A stretch of 64,000 bases of DNA from Deltaproteobacteria bacterium (GTDB lineage Bacteria > Desulfobacterota_B > Binatia > UBA9968): positions 4,641-68,640 of the forward strand of contig VBKY01000038.1 in assembly GCA_005879255.1 (NCBI GenBank). Direction: 5' to 3'. Below are positions 7,669 through 17,328 of this stretch, one piece after another (position 1 is the stretch's first letter; each line of letters starts with the position of its first letter). Made by a program: the position numbers and the translations under genes. Under the pieces are notes generated by a model. That model was not told where the DNA came from. It saw nothing but the letters and a program-made list of their open reading frames with translations, and did not search any database.

Positions 7669-8120
7669 AACTAACTCCCCCCCATGGCCAAGCGACAAAT
7701 TCCCCGCAGTTGCGCTGCAGCCGACGGCCCTCTCCCAGGCACGTTGTAGGCCAGTTATTCTAAGTAACGCGACGGACCTCAGTTCATCAATTAACAAGCC
7801 GATAAGAAAATCCGGCTTGTATGGATACAAAGTCCGGGCCAATTCCGCAGACACGCATTAAAAGCAAATCGGATAGCGAAATCCTTGAAGAATGTTTATT
7901 GATCGAGATCGATCAATTTCCCGGCGCGTCTCCCAGTAGACACTCTCTGCAACCATTGGATAGACCGACTGTAAACACTGGTTGCGCGGCTGCACCAGGA
8001 TCGAAGGTTGTGTTGATTGCTGTCGGCGGGCATCCACGACTGCGGCGAGAACTCGCCGCACCGGCGCAGAACTGCGAGCCGATGCCTCACTTCGCGGACC
8101 GGAAAGAGCCGAGCTGAGAG

Positions 8121-8166
8121 ATATAAGAGAAACTTATAACAGTCTTATAAGAATTTTGTATTGGAC
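8121..8166 (+). promoter_or_regulatory. Repeated dyad element, copy 1
   Basis: Core ATATAAGAGAAACTTATAAC, then TCTTATAAGAATTTTGTATT and GGAC. It contains a TATAAG/CTTATA dyad and a second palindrome, TCTTATAAGA. The same core occurs at 13891, 14563 and 18879, always on the plus strand upstream of a plus-strand gene of this island. Here the next gene starts at 8390. Upstream, GTAAACACTGGTTGC resembles GTAAACACCCGTTGC before copy 4, so the conserved module may be longer than the core. It is probably an operator/promoter or a 5'-leader RNA. Confidence 0.7.
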
Positions 8167-8389
8167 CAGACGTAAGTGGGAGAGTAACTAATACAAGCAC
8201 AGCCCTAACGGAATCATTCGGGGAGTACATAGATAACAGGAGTATGAACGAAGCGATTGGTTGCGGGTGATCAAATAGCAAACAACAAGACCTGAACCTA
8301 GAGTTTTAACGAATCGCGGCGTAACATCAAACACGAACTTTTGACGATTTCTCTTTGTGCAGTCACAGGTCGGAAAAAGAGGTTGGGCA

Positions 8390-8650
8390 ATGGCGAAGAA
8401 AAGAACTCCTTTAAAAAGATCAAAACCACGGAAGGCGCCGACCTCGCGTTTGAAGAAAGCTGTTCCACCGCCGGACAACCCCTTGCTTCGCCAGCAATCG
8501 GAGGAAGCCGGCCGCAACGGTGAAAGCACAACCAAGGAGATGGCGCGGCGTCGGTCCAAAGCATGGAAGCAAACCCAGGACATGCCCACATCCGATGCAC
8601 CTAAGGCGCCGCCGAAACGTCGCGGTTCCGACGATGATGATAATGACTAA
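8390..8650 (+). CDS. Small basic protein with the PPPDNPLLR motif
   Basis: 86 aa starting MAKKRTPLKR (ATG 8390; an upstream in-frame start at 8357 has no site, and GAGGTTGGG precedes 8390). Residues 1-20 are Lys/Arg-rich. Residues 21-34 are LKKAVPPPDNPLLR, matching the N-terminus of the next gene (LKQAVPPPDNPLLR, residues 22-35). The rest is polar and ends in an acidic tail (GSDDDDND). There is no signal peptide or membrane segment, and it is probably disordered. It lies 220 bp after dyad copy 1 and 51 bp before the beta-propeller gene, likely in one transcript. Function unknown; the shared motif suggests a common partner or sorting system. Confidence 0.65.
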   Translation: MAKKRTPLKRSKPRKAPTSRLKKAVPPPDNPLLRQQSEEAGRNGESTTKEMARRRSKAWKQTQDMPTSDAPKAPPKRRGSDDDDND

Positions 8651-8701
8651 ACTCAATGAAAACTTTGCCCGTTACATGCCGACCCATAAGGAGTCCTAAT
8701 C

Positions 8702-11700
8702 ATGGTAAGGAAAAAGACGGTGTCCGCGAAGAAAAGCGCATCTAAAACGTCGCGATCAAGGGGTCTCAAACAAGCAGTTCCTCCACCGGATAATCCGCTG
8801 CTGCGCCATGAAGAGCTCGATGCCGACCGGCGCATCGAAGGGGAGGAAAGCGTTGTAGAGAGCGCAAGCCTGACGGTGGCGATTGCGGCTGCCAGGGGCA
8901 AGAGACCGCCCAAGATCAGCAAAGCCAGGCTCAAGCAAAGCACGGCGAAGAGACTCGCAGACCTGCGCCTGGCCGCCCTAAAACATTCTCGAGCCATGGG
9001 GGGGCACGATCTTGCCGCTCCCACCGTGGCAAGAGCCAGAGCATTTTCCGCCGCCGCGCCCGAAGGGATTGAGATGGTCCCGCCGGCTGCTGGCATAAGC
9101 AATTGGGTTCAGATGGGACCAACGGCTATTCCTAAGGGTCAAACTTACTCCCCTGCGCGTGTACTTGTCACAGGCCGAGTCACCGCGATCGTCGTTGACC
9201 CGAGCAACACCAACATTATCTATATCGGCACGGCACAGGGAGGTGTCTGGAAAACTACGGACGGCGGCCTTAATTGGACTGCTAAGACTGACAACGAAGT
9301 TTCGCTCGCCATTGGCGCGCTCGCAATGGACCCAAGTAACCATCTCATTCTCTATGCGGGGACAGGTGAAGGCAACTTCTCCGGTGACAGCTACTACGGC
9401 AATGGCGTGCTTAGAACCACAGACGGCGGCAACACTTGGACGACGCTGGCTCAGCCCACCTTTACCGGTACTCGCTTCAGTCGCATCGCCATCACGCCCG
9501 GTACGCCCGCGAGATTGTTCGCGGCCACGGGCAATGGCATTTATCGAAGCCTCGACAGCGGTGTGAACTGGGTTAAGATGACTGGCTCGTCGCTTCCAGG
9601 ATTCAACGCCACGGATGTTTGCATCGATCCGGCGACTCCCTCTACTATCTATGCCGCGTTCTGGGGTGGCGGTGTTTATAAGACCACCAACGCCGGGGCG
9701 GCATCGCCGACGTGGGCGAAATTGACGGGCGGACTTCCGGCCAGCGGCTTTACGCGCATTGCTTTGGGACTCTCGCCCTCGTCGCCGCAAACCCTCTACG
9801 CGCTGATCGCGGACACTTCCTACACGGTCAATATGTTTCTGCGCTCCACCGACGGCGGCGCCAATTGGACTTCCATCCCATTGCCGGGTGGAAACATCGG
9901 CGGGCAGGGCTTCTACAACCTCAATGTGGCCGTCGATCCAACCACCCCGGATATTGTTTTTTTAAGCGGGATCTCGGTGTGGAAGGCGGTGCGCAACGCC
10001 ATGAACGGCGTGTGGAGCATATCCGGACAACCATGCCTTCGCGTTTCAGCCCGGCAATCCCCTCATCGTCTACGCCGGCAACGACGGCGGAGTCTACAAA
10101 TCCACCGACGGAAGCGCAACGTGGTCTGACACCATCAACGAAGGGCCGTGCATCACGCAGTTCGAATTCATCGATCATCACCCGACTTCGGATGCGGTGG
10201 TTTTCGGCGGAACCCAGGACAACGGCACGGAGCAGTTTTGCAACAGCCCAGTCTTCAAGCATGCCGACGATGGCGATGGTGGTTACTGCGCCGTAGATCG
10301 CCTCCAGCCGAAAAACGTCGTGAGCACCTATTACGGCGCCAGCCCCAAACGTTCGACGCAGGGCGGAAAGTTCGGAACCTGGTTCAATGTCAGCGGCGGC
10401 ATCGCGGGCACGCCTCTGTTCTATCCGCCGTTGACTCTCGACCAAACCAATCCCAGTAACATCGCACTGGGCACGACATTGATTAATATCGACGATGCGC
10501 AGGGCGCCAACGGCTGGCTCACCAAAGCCAGTCTTCCCGGCATCACCGGCAACGTCTCGGCCATCCACTACGTCAACTCGAACCTGATCTACGCCGGGAC
10601 AACCACGGGCCGGGTCTACCGGCTGGTCAAGAGCGGTACGTGGACGGCGACGGCCATCCATGCCGCGCCGTTGCCGGGACAGTGGATTTGGGACATCGAG
10701 GCGCGCCCGGACGACGCCAACACGATCATCGTCGTAATGTCCGGTTTCGGCATCGCGCACGTCTGGCGTGGCGTGGTGGCCGCGAACGGCTTGTCGGCTG
10801 CCTGGACCAACATCAGTGGAAGCGGCGCGGGATCGTTGCCAGACATTCCGGTGAACGCGCTGGTGATCGATCCCATCCCGCCTTACAATGCTTACTACAT
10901 TGCAACCGACGTAGCCGTCTACCGCACGATCAATGCTGGCGCCAGTTGGACGCAGTTCAGCCAAGGGCTGCCGAATTGCGCCATCTACGATTTGCGCTTG
11001 CATAACCCGACGCGGCTCCTGCGGGCCGGCACCCACGGACGTGGGATGTGGGAGCGCAGGCTCGACGTACCGTCCATGCCGGACGTGGATCTGTTCTTCA
11101 GGGATCATCTGATGGCGACCGGACGCCAAACGCCGACACCGGCGGTGATCGCGGCTTTTGAGGACCCACTGCAGTACGCGGCACTCGGCGATCAATTGTG
11201 GTGGTGGCAATGCGCCGACATGAAAGTGGACGCTCTGGAGGGCGCCGTCCCAGCCTATCAGATGGCCGTCGCCACCGTCGATTATGCCGCGTTTGAAAGC
11301 AAGCTCCAGCATCGCAACGCGCAGCGCGATTTGCGCCTGCTGCGAACGTGACCGTGAAGCTCCTCTACGCCAATGCTTCCGCCGGGTTGCCTCCTTTGCC
11401 GGCGGACTTTTGGACGGCCTTCCCGAATAATTCATCCGACATGACCAATTGGAAGCCGATCGGGACGGCAAAAGTCATCCTCTCGTTGTCGCCCACCGAG
11501 CCAACGGTTTTAGAGTGGGACTGGAACACGCCGATAACGGCTGCCGACCATACTTGCTTGCTTGCAGTCATGGACAGTCCGTCCAACCCGATCCCCGCGG
11601 CTAACAAGGTTTTCGACGTGGGATCTCTGGTGCCCAACGAAAAGCGCGTCGGCTTGAAAAATCTGCACGTGGTGAACGCGCCGCCGGGAGCCAGCATCGG

Positions 11701-12181
11701 ATCGCTACTCGGATTTTTCGCCCTCTCGCAAAAAGCTCAAACCATAAAGATTCTTCCCGGCGCTCTCGCCGGCTGGAGAGTCGGGCTGATTTTTCCCAAG
11801 ACCGCCCAGATAGCGGCAACGCCCAAGGCAGGCAAGAGTTCGAAAAAATCCTCAAGGAAAGGAAAGGCCGCCGCTGCGGCCACTCTCACGCAGGAAGGGT
11901 GGACTCTGAAGAAACCGGCCAATGGGGTGCTTAAAAGTTTGAAGGAACGTTTCGGAGCGGAATTGGAAAAATACGACATCTCCAACATGTACGCGCTGGC
12001 GAGCGAAGACAAGGGAGGCATGCTAGCGGGCATCAACATTCCAAAGACGGGGCTCAACGCGCTCTTGGCGCTGAGCGCTCCGGCCAAACCCAAAGGAATT
12101 GCGACGCTCAACATCGTGCAGGAGGAAGACGGGCGAATCGTAGGCGGCAATACGTTCGTGCTGCGCGCGCTGAAGACGTGA
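8702..12181 (+). pseudogene. Asp-box beta-propeller (sialidase/VPS10-like) protein, frameshifted
   Basis: Three frame segments form one gene of about 1,160 codons. Segment 1 (8702 to about 10015) has a Lys-rich start, the PPPDNPLLR motif, then Asp-box repeats such as KTTDGGLNWT, RTTDGGNTWT and RSLDSGVNWV. Segment 2 (about 10017-11338) resumes at DNHAFAFQPGNPLIVYAGND and continues with KSTDGSATWS and RTINAGASWT. Segment 3 (about 11333-12181) starts PAANVTVKLLYANASAGLPP, a C-terminal module distinct from the propeller. A one-base change near 10010 and a shift, perhaps with a small deletion, near 11335 separate the segments. The TxDxGxxW pattern marks BNR/sortilin-like propellers that bind glycans or proteins. 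No Sec signal is present. Catalytic sialidase residues were not identified. Confidence 0.75.
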
Positions 12182-12282
12182 TGAAATCGCAACACTGAAA
12201 ACGCGCAGGCGCCGCGACGAGCCTTCGTCGTCCGTCGTTCGACGCGGTTTTTCCGGGAGCTCCGACCCACAGAGGAGTCCAT

Positions 12283-12864
12283 ATGCCAATCGAGCCCTAT
12301 TTGGTGGTCGCGACCTTCGGTACGGTTTTCCTCACGGAAATGGTCGGCGACAAAGCGTTGTTCACCATCAGCGCAATGGCTGCGCGTCTTCGCCCCTGGC
12401 CGGTATTCTGTGGGATCGCGTTGGCTTTCATGGCAAAAATGCTGGCTGCGGTTCTGCTGGGCAATGCAATTTCAGAACTCCCGGCGGGTCTGATCGCGGC
12501 CGCCAGCGGGATCACCTTCATGGTAACGGCAATCGTCATCTGGTTTAAAAAGCCCGAGGATGCGCCTGTGGAGCGCCGAGCGTCAAAGGTCTGGTGGAGG
12601 GCCGTGCTGATCGCCTTTTCCGCGATCTTCTTTTCCGAATGGGCCGACGCAGGGCAGCTCACAACCGCAATATTGACCGCGCGTTATCAGGCACCATTGA
12701 TCATCTGGATCGGAGCGACGCTGGCAATGGTCGCCAAAGGGATTCTAGCGCTGACCGTCGGAGTGGGATTGCGGCGCTATGTGCCGCACAACGTCTTGCG
12801 CTATGGGGCGGCTTCGATCTGCCTGGCTATGAGTATCTTGTCGGCATTTAGAATTGAAATCTGA
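12283..12864 (+). CDS. GDT1/TMEM165-family (UPF0016) cation transporter
   Basis: 193 aa with six or seven hydrophobic segments. The family has two copies of E-x-G-D-(K/R)-(T/S) lining the transport path for Mn2+ or Ca2+. Here the first is intact (FLTEMVGDKALF, residues 17-28). The second, in FFSEWADAGQLTT, reads EWADAGQ instead of EWGDKSQ, so the basic residue is lost. The site GAGGAGTCCAT precedes the ATG. Bacterial members (e.g. MneA) export manganese. No Mn riboswitch is visible upstream. It lies between the broken propeller gene and an IS110 relic, with no obvious functional link to either. Confidence 0.8.
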   Translation: MPIEPYLVVATFGTVFLTEMVGDKALFTISAMAARLRPWPVFCGIALAFMAKMLAAVLLGNAISELPAGLIAAASGITFMVTAIVIWFKKPEDAPVERRASKVWWRAVLIAFSAIFFSEWADAGQLTTAILTARYQAPLIIWIGATLAMVAKGILALTVGVGLRRYVPHNVLRYGAASICLAMSILSAFRIEI

Positions 12865-13159
12865 GAATGAAACCTAAAGCGCAAGGATTTGGGCCTGGAT
12901 TTGCTGATTCGGGGTCGTGGGTTATATTTGCGATTTTAGGGAAAATTACAGGGTCACCCATTAGAAGGCAGGTCAAGAGGCAAAAACTTTCCTGTGAAAT
13001 AAATTTCTTTATTTTTTCTGTTCAACTCGCTTGGTCGGTGATCGTTTAGTAGCGCGTCCCTGTTTTCAATGTTTTGGTGTCGGAGTAGATCCGCACCAGT
13101 CACCCATCAGGTTCAAGGCTTAGGAGTTGTCCTGTAAGGGAGACGAAGGCGACTCGATC

Positions 13160-13645
13160 TTTTATGATCTAGTAACAAGCCCCGCACAGCTTGTGAGCCA
13201 CCGCTTTGTGACCAACACGCCGTGGCTCTTGGCCGTCTTTTTCTGATAGAAACTCTTAATCCTTGGCTGATAGCGCACCGCGAAGTTGGCCGATTCTATC
13301 AATGAGATGTAGCCTTGGGTAACACTCCCAGCCGCTGGATGTGCGCCAGCCAACGAGCATCGGAGTTGTCGTCGGTGTACTTAAGACCTTCGCACTGCTG
13401 GATCGCTGCGGTGTTAGCCAAATGTACCTTGTGACCTTTTTCCATCAGTCCGTCCACAGCTAGTACCAGTTGTAGGTGGCCTCCACCACGATGCCTTGAA
13501 GCGATACTTGATAGCCCGAGAGCGGTTCCACGATCATAGGTAGTTCGTTGGGCAAGCGCTTGTGATAGACAATTTGATCCTATTCGTCGATCACAACCGT
13601 GACGTTGTTATTCGAGTGCAGATCAATCGCGCGGTATAGTTTCAT
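13160..13645 (-). mobile_element. IS110-family transposase relic
   Basis: Reading from the ATG at 13645 (GGAGGAGAGGAA upstream): MKLYRAIDLHSNNNVTVVID, the first Asp of the DEDD catalytic domain, then TAG. Next come YHKRLPNELPMIVEPLSGYQ and VVEATYNWY, followed by a second TAG. After frame changes come HKVHLANTAAIQQ and EGLKYTDDNSDARWLAHIQR, the classic IS110 middle segment. It then jumps to IESANFAVRYQPRIKSFYQ and VAHKL.GACY, the C-terminus. About half of the roughly 340-aa protein, including the catalytic Ser region, is deleted. The element is dead, and no clear ends were found. The 295 bp to its left (12865-13159) hold nothing recognisable. Confidence 0.85.
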
Positions 13646-13769
13646 TTCCTCTCCTCCTTGGAGTGTTGGGGTTAGCTCCAATCGCCAACCCTACTGCCTC
13701 CTGGAGAAGCCTTCTAGATGATTATCAATTCTAGGGTTGAGAAATTTATTCATTTCCAATTCGCGACAG

Positions 13770-13955
13770 AAGACCAAGGTCGGAGCCCTGCGCCACGACC
13801 CCACCAATTCAGCGTCCATTTCTTGTTCCGACGTAGAAAATCGAGGGAGACTGATTTCCCACTTCCACCAATGGGAACTACAGCCGGCTGATATAAGAAA
13901 AACTTATATCTCTCTTATAAGAATTTGTATTGGACCGAGCTGAACCGAAGGAGCT
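13770..13955 (+). repeat. Extended dyad element, copy 2 (core 13891-13935)
   Basis: The core ATATAAGAAAAACTTATAT is a perfect 7-bp dyad around AAAAA. It is followed by TCTTATAAGAA, with one T fewer than the other copies. Homology to copy 4 extends through the flanks: AATTCAGCG(T/C)CCATTTCTTG upstream, CCAATGGGAA(C/G)(T/C)ACAGCCGG closer in, and GAGCTGAACCGAAGGAGCTA downstream. The downstream gene is the broken endolysin at 14068. The conservation of spacing and flanks over about 190 bp implies a duplicated regulatory region rather than a chance dyad. Confidence 0.75.
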
Positions 13956-14067
13956 ATGAACTCGATCACAAGGTCAGCGAAAGCGAGATTGGTTAGAGGA
14001 TATTTGAGAGTTCACGAAGAAGCATGAAATCAACGTCCAGAAATTTGATTCCCTAAAGGGAGGAATT

Positions 14068-14255
14068 ATGCCTTCCCGAAAACTTGAAGACTTGCATCCC
14101 TTAGTGGTGGAGCGGCGCGCCAGTTCATAGATTTGGCGCAGACCGAGGAGATAGAAATCCTGGTAACTAGCACTCTGCAGACCTTCGAGGAACAAGCTGA
14201 GCTGTTTGCTATCGGCCGGACCAAGCCGGGAGAAAGGGTGACCGCCACGTATTGA
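14068..14255 (+). pseudogene. M15 (L-Ala-D-Glu endolysin-like) peptidase fragment
   Basis: A strong site (AAAGGGAGGAATT) precedes ATG 14068 and MPSRKLEDLHPLVVERR. A frameshift before 14124 then gives FIDLAQTEEIEILVTSTLQT and FEEQAELFAIGRTKPGERVT before TGA at 14253. This is the N-terminal half of a phage-type M15 peptidase, which cleaves peptidoglycan cross-links. The zinc-binding half (S-x-H-xxGxAxD and the final H) is missing. It follows dyad copy 2, so the regulatory element originally drove a cell-wall lytic gene. The fragment cannot be active. Confidence 0.7.
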
Positions 14256-14562
14256 TTGGCTCGACCACCAGACACTTGGCATTAACGAGGATTGCTCAGC
14301 GTTCACTCACGTTGCAACCCGGCAACTTGCTCATCAGCCCGAAGCTGACTTTGTCGGTAGGCTCCAGCCTCTCGATTACTCTCCATGCTGCTACCCAAGC
14401 TAGGCGGCTCCTGGCTCTTACCGCCGCGGGACTTCCCTCATCCCTTACACGACGAGAGTCACCCTATGGATCACGACAGCAATTCATCTGGACACACCAA
14501 TACGAATGCCTGACACTGCAAGTCTTTACCCGAGTTCGGTGAGAACTCGCGAAAGTAGGCTG
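14256..14562. other. No recognisable gene
   Basis: Open frames exist on both strands, but none has a ribosome binding site or a family I recognise. It lies between a truncated endolysin and dyad copy 3 and may be leftover DNA from the rearrangement that truncated the endolysin. Confidence 0.4.
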
Positions 14563-14608
14563 TTATAAGAAAAACTTATAATTGTCTTATAAGAATTTTG
14601 TATTGGAC
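14563..14608 (+). promoter_or_regulatory. Repeated dyad element, copy 3
   Basis: TTATAAGAAAAACTTATAAT followed by TCTTATAAGAATTTTGTATT and GGAC. This copy has the same two palindromes as the others but its own flanks, so the core is the conserved part. The phosphoesterase gene starts 108 bp downstream. A short frame beginning MRLRRRIHADIRSG follows AGGAGTT within the leader. Confidence 0.7.
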
Positions 14609-14716
14609 GAACGACCTCTCAGGAGTTATGAGACTGAGGCGTAGAATTCATGCGGACATTCGCTCGGGTACTGAGGCAGCTCAATACATATAGCTCGTTA
14701 TCTAGAAGGACGGCCA

Positions 14717-16174
14717 ATGGCTCAACAATCTAGCAAAAAACCGAAGACAAAAAACTCCAAGCAGCGTCGGAGCACGAAAAAGCGCGCGAAATCGTTATCG
14801 GCAAAAAGAATGCTACTGGCGACAGCTGTCCTAGATGATCCTGCGTTGTCGAATCTGAATAAGATAAAGCACATTGTGATTTTAATGCTCGAAAACCGCT
14901 CATTCGACCATATGCTTGGCTACCAAAAGCTGCGGGGCCGAGCGGTCAACGGACTTACTCCTGGTATGAACAACACCTATAAGGGTGCAGATTACCTCGT
15001 GTCCCACCTGCCCGACACACAATTCGAGTTGGACCCGTGCCACAGTTCTAAATGCGTCGCGCGACAAATCGGGAATAATAATGGGGGCTTTATTGTAGAT
15101 TACGCCCGGGCGCAACCTACAGCTACGAAGCCGGAAGAGATCTTGGGCTACTACGACGAAACGGATCTACCAGTGTATGATTTCCTGTCGCGCGAGTTTT
15201 GCGTTTGTGACCAATGGTATTCCTCAATGCCGGGGCCGACCTGGCCAAACCGCCTCTATGCTCTCACGGGTAGCTCGGGTGGCAATACAGACAACAAGGC
15301 AGTGCCGCTATATAATCGGAAGTCTTTTGTCCGTCACCTTGACGCGGCGAATGTTAGTTGGAGATGGTACTGTCACGATATTTCTACGCTCCGACTTGTC
15401 GATGGCAATTATCGTATTGGTCATGCTTCGAACTTTTTTTATTTCGACAATCGAACAATTTTCGACCCCGTTTGTTTTATCGATCATGCTCGGAGCGGAG
15501 ACCTCGCCTCCGTTTCGTGGATCGACCCGAACTTTGTCGATTTTGGAACCAGTAAAACCTACGCAAATGATGATCATCCACCGGCCGATGTAAAGGCCGG
15601 GCAGGCACTCGCACTCAAGCTTTACAATGCGCTGGTTGCAAGTCCAGCCTGGGACCAGACTCTTTTGGTCATTACGTACGATGAACATGGCGGATTCTTT
15701 GACCACGTCATGCCAGAGTCTGCTCCGGGAGACACGAATTTCAATACCTTCGGATGTCGAGTGCCTACAATCATAGTCTCTCCCTGGGTGGCACGAGGGG
15801 CGGTATTTTCCCAGACCTTCGATCATACGTCGATAATTAAAACAATTCTGCTGCGCTTCTGTCGCACGTCGGATGGAACGATACCGGATATGGGGAAGCG
15901 GGTTGAAGCTGCTATGCATTTAGGCAGCGTTTTGACCGAGACAACTGCACGCCCACCCGCTGTCGGCCAAGAATTGATCGATCTAATTAAACGCGTGTCG
16001 GACTGGCGGGGGGAAGTCGAGTCAAAACGGCTCATGATTCAACCTGCTCCCACGAGGGCTCGTCGGGCAGTCCGTAATAGTGATGTTGAAGCTCGAATCA
16101 ACGATTTTCAAAGAGGTCTCTTGAATGCGCGTCGTCGACTCGCTCGCTCGGGCCTTCCCGAAGGGCGACCATGA
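14717..16174 (+). CDS. Phospholipase C/acid phosphatase-like phosphoesterase (PF04185)
   Basis: 485 aa. The Lys-rich N-tail (MAQQSSKKPKTKNSKQRRST) has no hydrophobic signal. The catalytic domain starts at KHIVILMLENRSFDHMLG (residues 51-68), where ENRSFDH holds the metal and nucleophile region of the family. Further family blocks are SSMPGPTWPNRLYALTGSS, VITYDEHGGFFDHVMP and RVPTIIVSPWVARGAV. Such enzymes hydrolyse phospholipids or phosphomonoesters. Most bacterial relatives are Tat-exported; this one lacks a Tat signal, so export, if any, must use another route. GAAGGACGGCCA precedes the ATG. It follows dyad copy 3 and appears intact. Confidence 0.85.
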   Translation: MAQQSSKKPKTKNSKQRRSTKKRAKSLSAKRMLLATAVLDDPALSNLNKIKHIVILMLENRSFDHMLGYQKLRGRAVNGLTPGMNNTYKGADYLVSHLPDTQFELDPCHSSKCVARQIGNNNGGFIVDYARAQPTATKPEEILGYYDETDLPVYDFLSREFCVCDQWYSSMPGPTWPNRLYALTGSSGGNTDNKAVPLYNRKSFVRHLDAANVSWRWYCHDISTLRLVDGNYRIGHASNFFYFDNRTIFDPVCFIDHARSGDLASVSWIDPNFVDFGTSKTYANDDHPPADVKAGQALALKLYNALVASPAWDQTLLVITYDEHGGFFDHVMPESAPGDTNFNTFGCRVPTIIVSPWVARGAVFSQTFDHTSIIKTILLRFCRTSDGTIPDMGKRVEAAMHLGSVLTETTARPPAVGQELIDLIKRVSDWRGEVESKRLMIQPAPTRARRAVRNSDVEARINDFQRGLLNARRRLARSGLPEGRP

Positions 16175-16404
16175 GAGGGGCCTTGGATGCTACTAAGTAA
16201 GGGAACTACAGGACGCCGCACACCTTAAATTTTGAACGAGAGATCCATAAATGAGGTTGATGATTAACGTCACTAGTCGTAACGAAAAATCTATCAAGTT
16301 TCAGCCAAAGAGTGAACGAGCAAGATAGTCGCCTTACCAGACGAGACCCGAGGACGCTACCTACTTTTTGCTAGTTCTTGGGGCTAATAAAGGGAGGTTA
16401 ATAA
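16175..16404. other. Intergenic leader
   Basis: No gene is seen. A good ribosome binding site (AAAGGGAGGTTAATAA) ends the interval and belongs to the broken gene at 16405. Confidence 0.5.
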
Positions 16405-16773
16405 ATGGCTCCAGTCTACTCCGAGGGACAACCAATGCGCGTACAGGTGCGCTATGGATCAACTGCCGGGAAGAATTACTACGAGAAGAGTGCTTTGCAT
16501 GGTGACGCATGGCCCATGCCGAAGGCGATTGCGCCTGATATTGACCCTCGCCGCTTGATGAGCTCATGTTCCACGGGGGCAAGGTAGTCCGCAAATGGAG
16601 TTCCAGAACATTTACCTTGGGGCGATGCATCGTGGACAGCGAGCGATATAGACTCGATTGATCGTGCGCGAGCGAAACTTGCCAAAAGCGTGAGGGTCAT
16701 AAATGGACTCGTACCGGAAAATCTCTCCCGCGCGCTCGCCGGCGAACAAGTCGGCACGCTTATCTATGCATGA
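16405..16773 (+). pseudogene. Chimeric gene scar: unknown N-terminus joined to an amino-acid-kinase-type tail
   Basis: Begins MAPVYSEGQPMRVQVRYGST with a good ribosome binding site, then changes frame several times. Recoverable pieces are LDELMFHGGKVV, QMEFQNIYLG and GDASWTASDIDSIDRA. In that last frame the sequence passes without a stop into LAKSVRVINGLVPENLSRAL and AGEQVGTLIYA, then TGA at 16771. The last block is the C-terminus of an amino-acid-kinase-fold protein such as UMP kinase or molybdenum storage protein (VxVVNGLxPxNLxxALxGExVGTxI). The two parts are unlikely to have been one protein. I read this as a decayed first gene whose end was replaced by a fragment of another. Confidence 0.45.
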
Positions 16774-16816
16774 TCACGGTGGTCAACAGATTGTAAGCGG
16801 CTTGTAGGGAAGACTT

Positions 16817-17311
16817 TTGTCACTCGAGGATTCGCCAAGAATACGCGTGAGCGTACTCGGAAAATTGCCGCGTACGTTTGTTGATTCACCTATCGTTTGT
16901 CGCTCCGGTACGAACGCCCCCACGGAAGTATGCAAGAAGCGATTGAACCGGCGACTTGCCATACTGCACGGGTACGATTATCCGGTTCCCGATGGCCGCG
17001 CCTTTATGGGCGGTTGGGGATTTTTACCCGGACCTTGGCTAGAGCCGGGGTTCCGGGAGAAGGGGTTTGAACAAATGCCTGAGCGTATCAGGCTCATGAA
17101 ATAGCTAATCGATCGATTCAATACCATGGTTGAGGAGGTTGCTAACTTAGACGAGTTTTCGCACATAAAATATATTGATCTACGCAACACTTTATCCGTC
17201 GGTGCAGACTATAAGCGATTCTGGGCTAACGAGCTTCACCCGACGGAGAAGGGGTTAGAACTTGTGACCGATCGTTTCGCCACCATACTTGACAGACTGC
17301 CCATGAATTAA
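16817..17311 (+). pseudogene. SGNH/GDSL-type hydrolase C-terminal part with in-frame TAG
   Basis: One frame reads LAILHGYDYPVPDGRAFMGG, then PGPWLEPGFREKGF, then MPERIRLMK, TAG (17102-17104), LIDRFNTMVEEVANL, YIDLRNTLSVG and WANELHPTEKGLELV. The final D-L and N-E-L-H-P-T-x-x-G are the catalytic end of SGNH hydrolases (the His of HPT is the general base). TAG is one base from AAG or CAG. The GDS nucleophile block is missing upstream, so the gene is both truncated and stopped. It may belong with the start at 16405. Family confidence is moderate. Confidence 0.55.
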
Positions 17312-17328
17312 AACGAAAAGGAGAATAT

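Noticed and set aside
9921..11471. Long 516-codon frame on the minus strand
   Set aside because: It is antisense to the propeller gene, has Arg/Gly-rich low-complexity composition and no start site; a shadow of high-GC coding bias.
12182..12282. Manganese (yybP-ykoY) riboswitch before the GDT1-like gene
   Set aside because: The conserved GGGGAGUA and CUACC blocks are absent.
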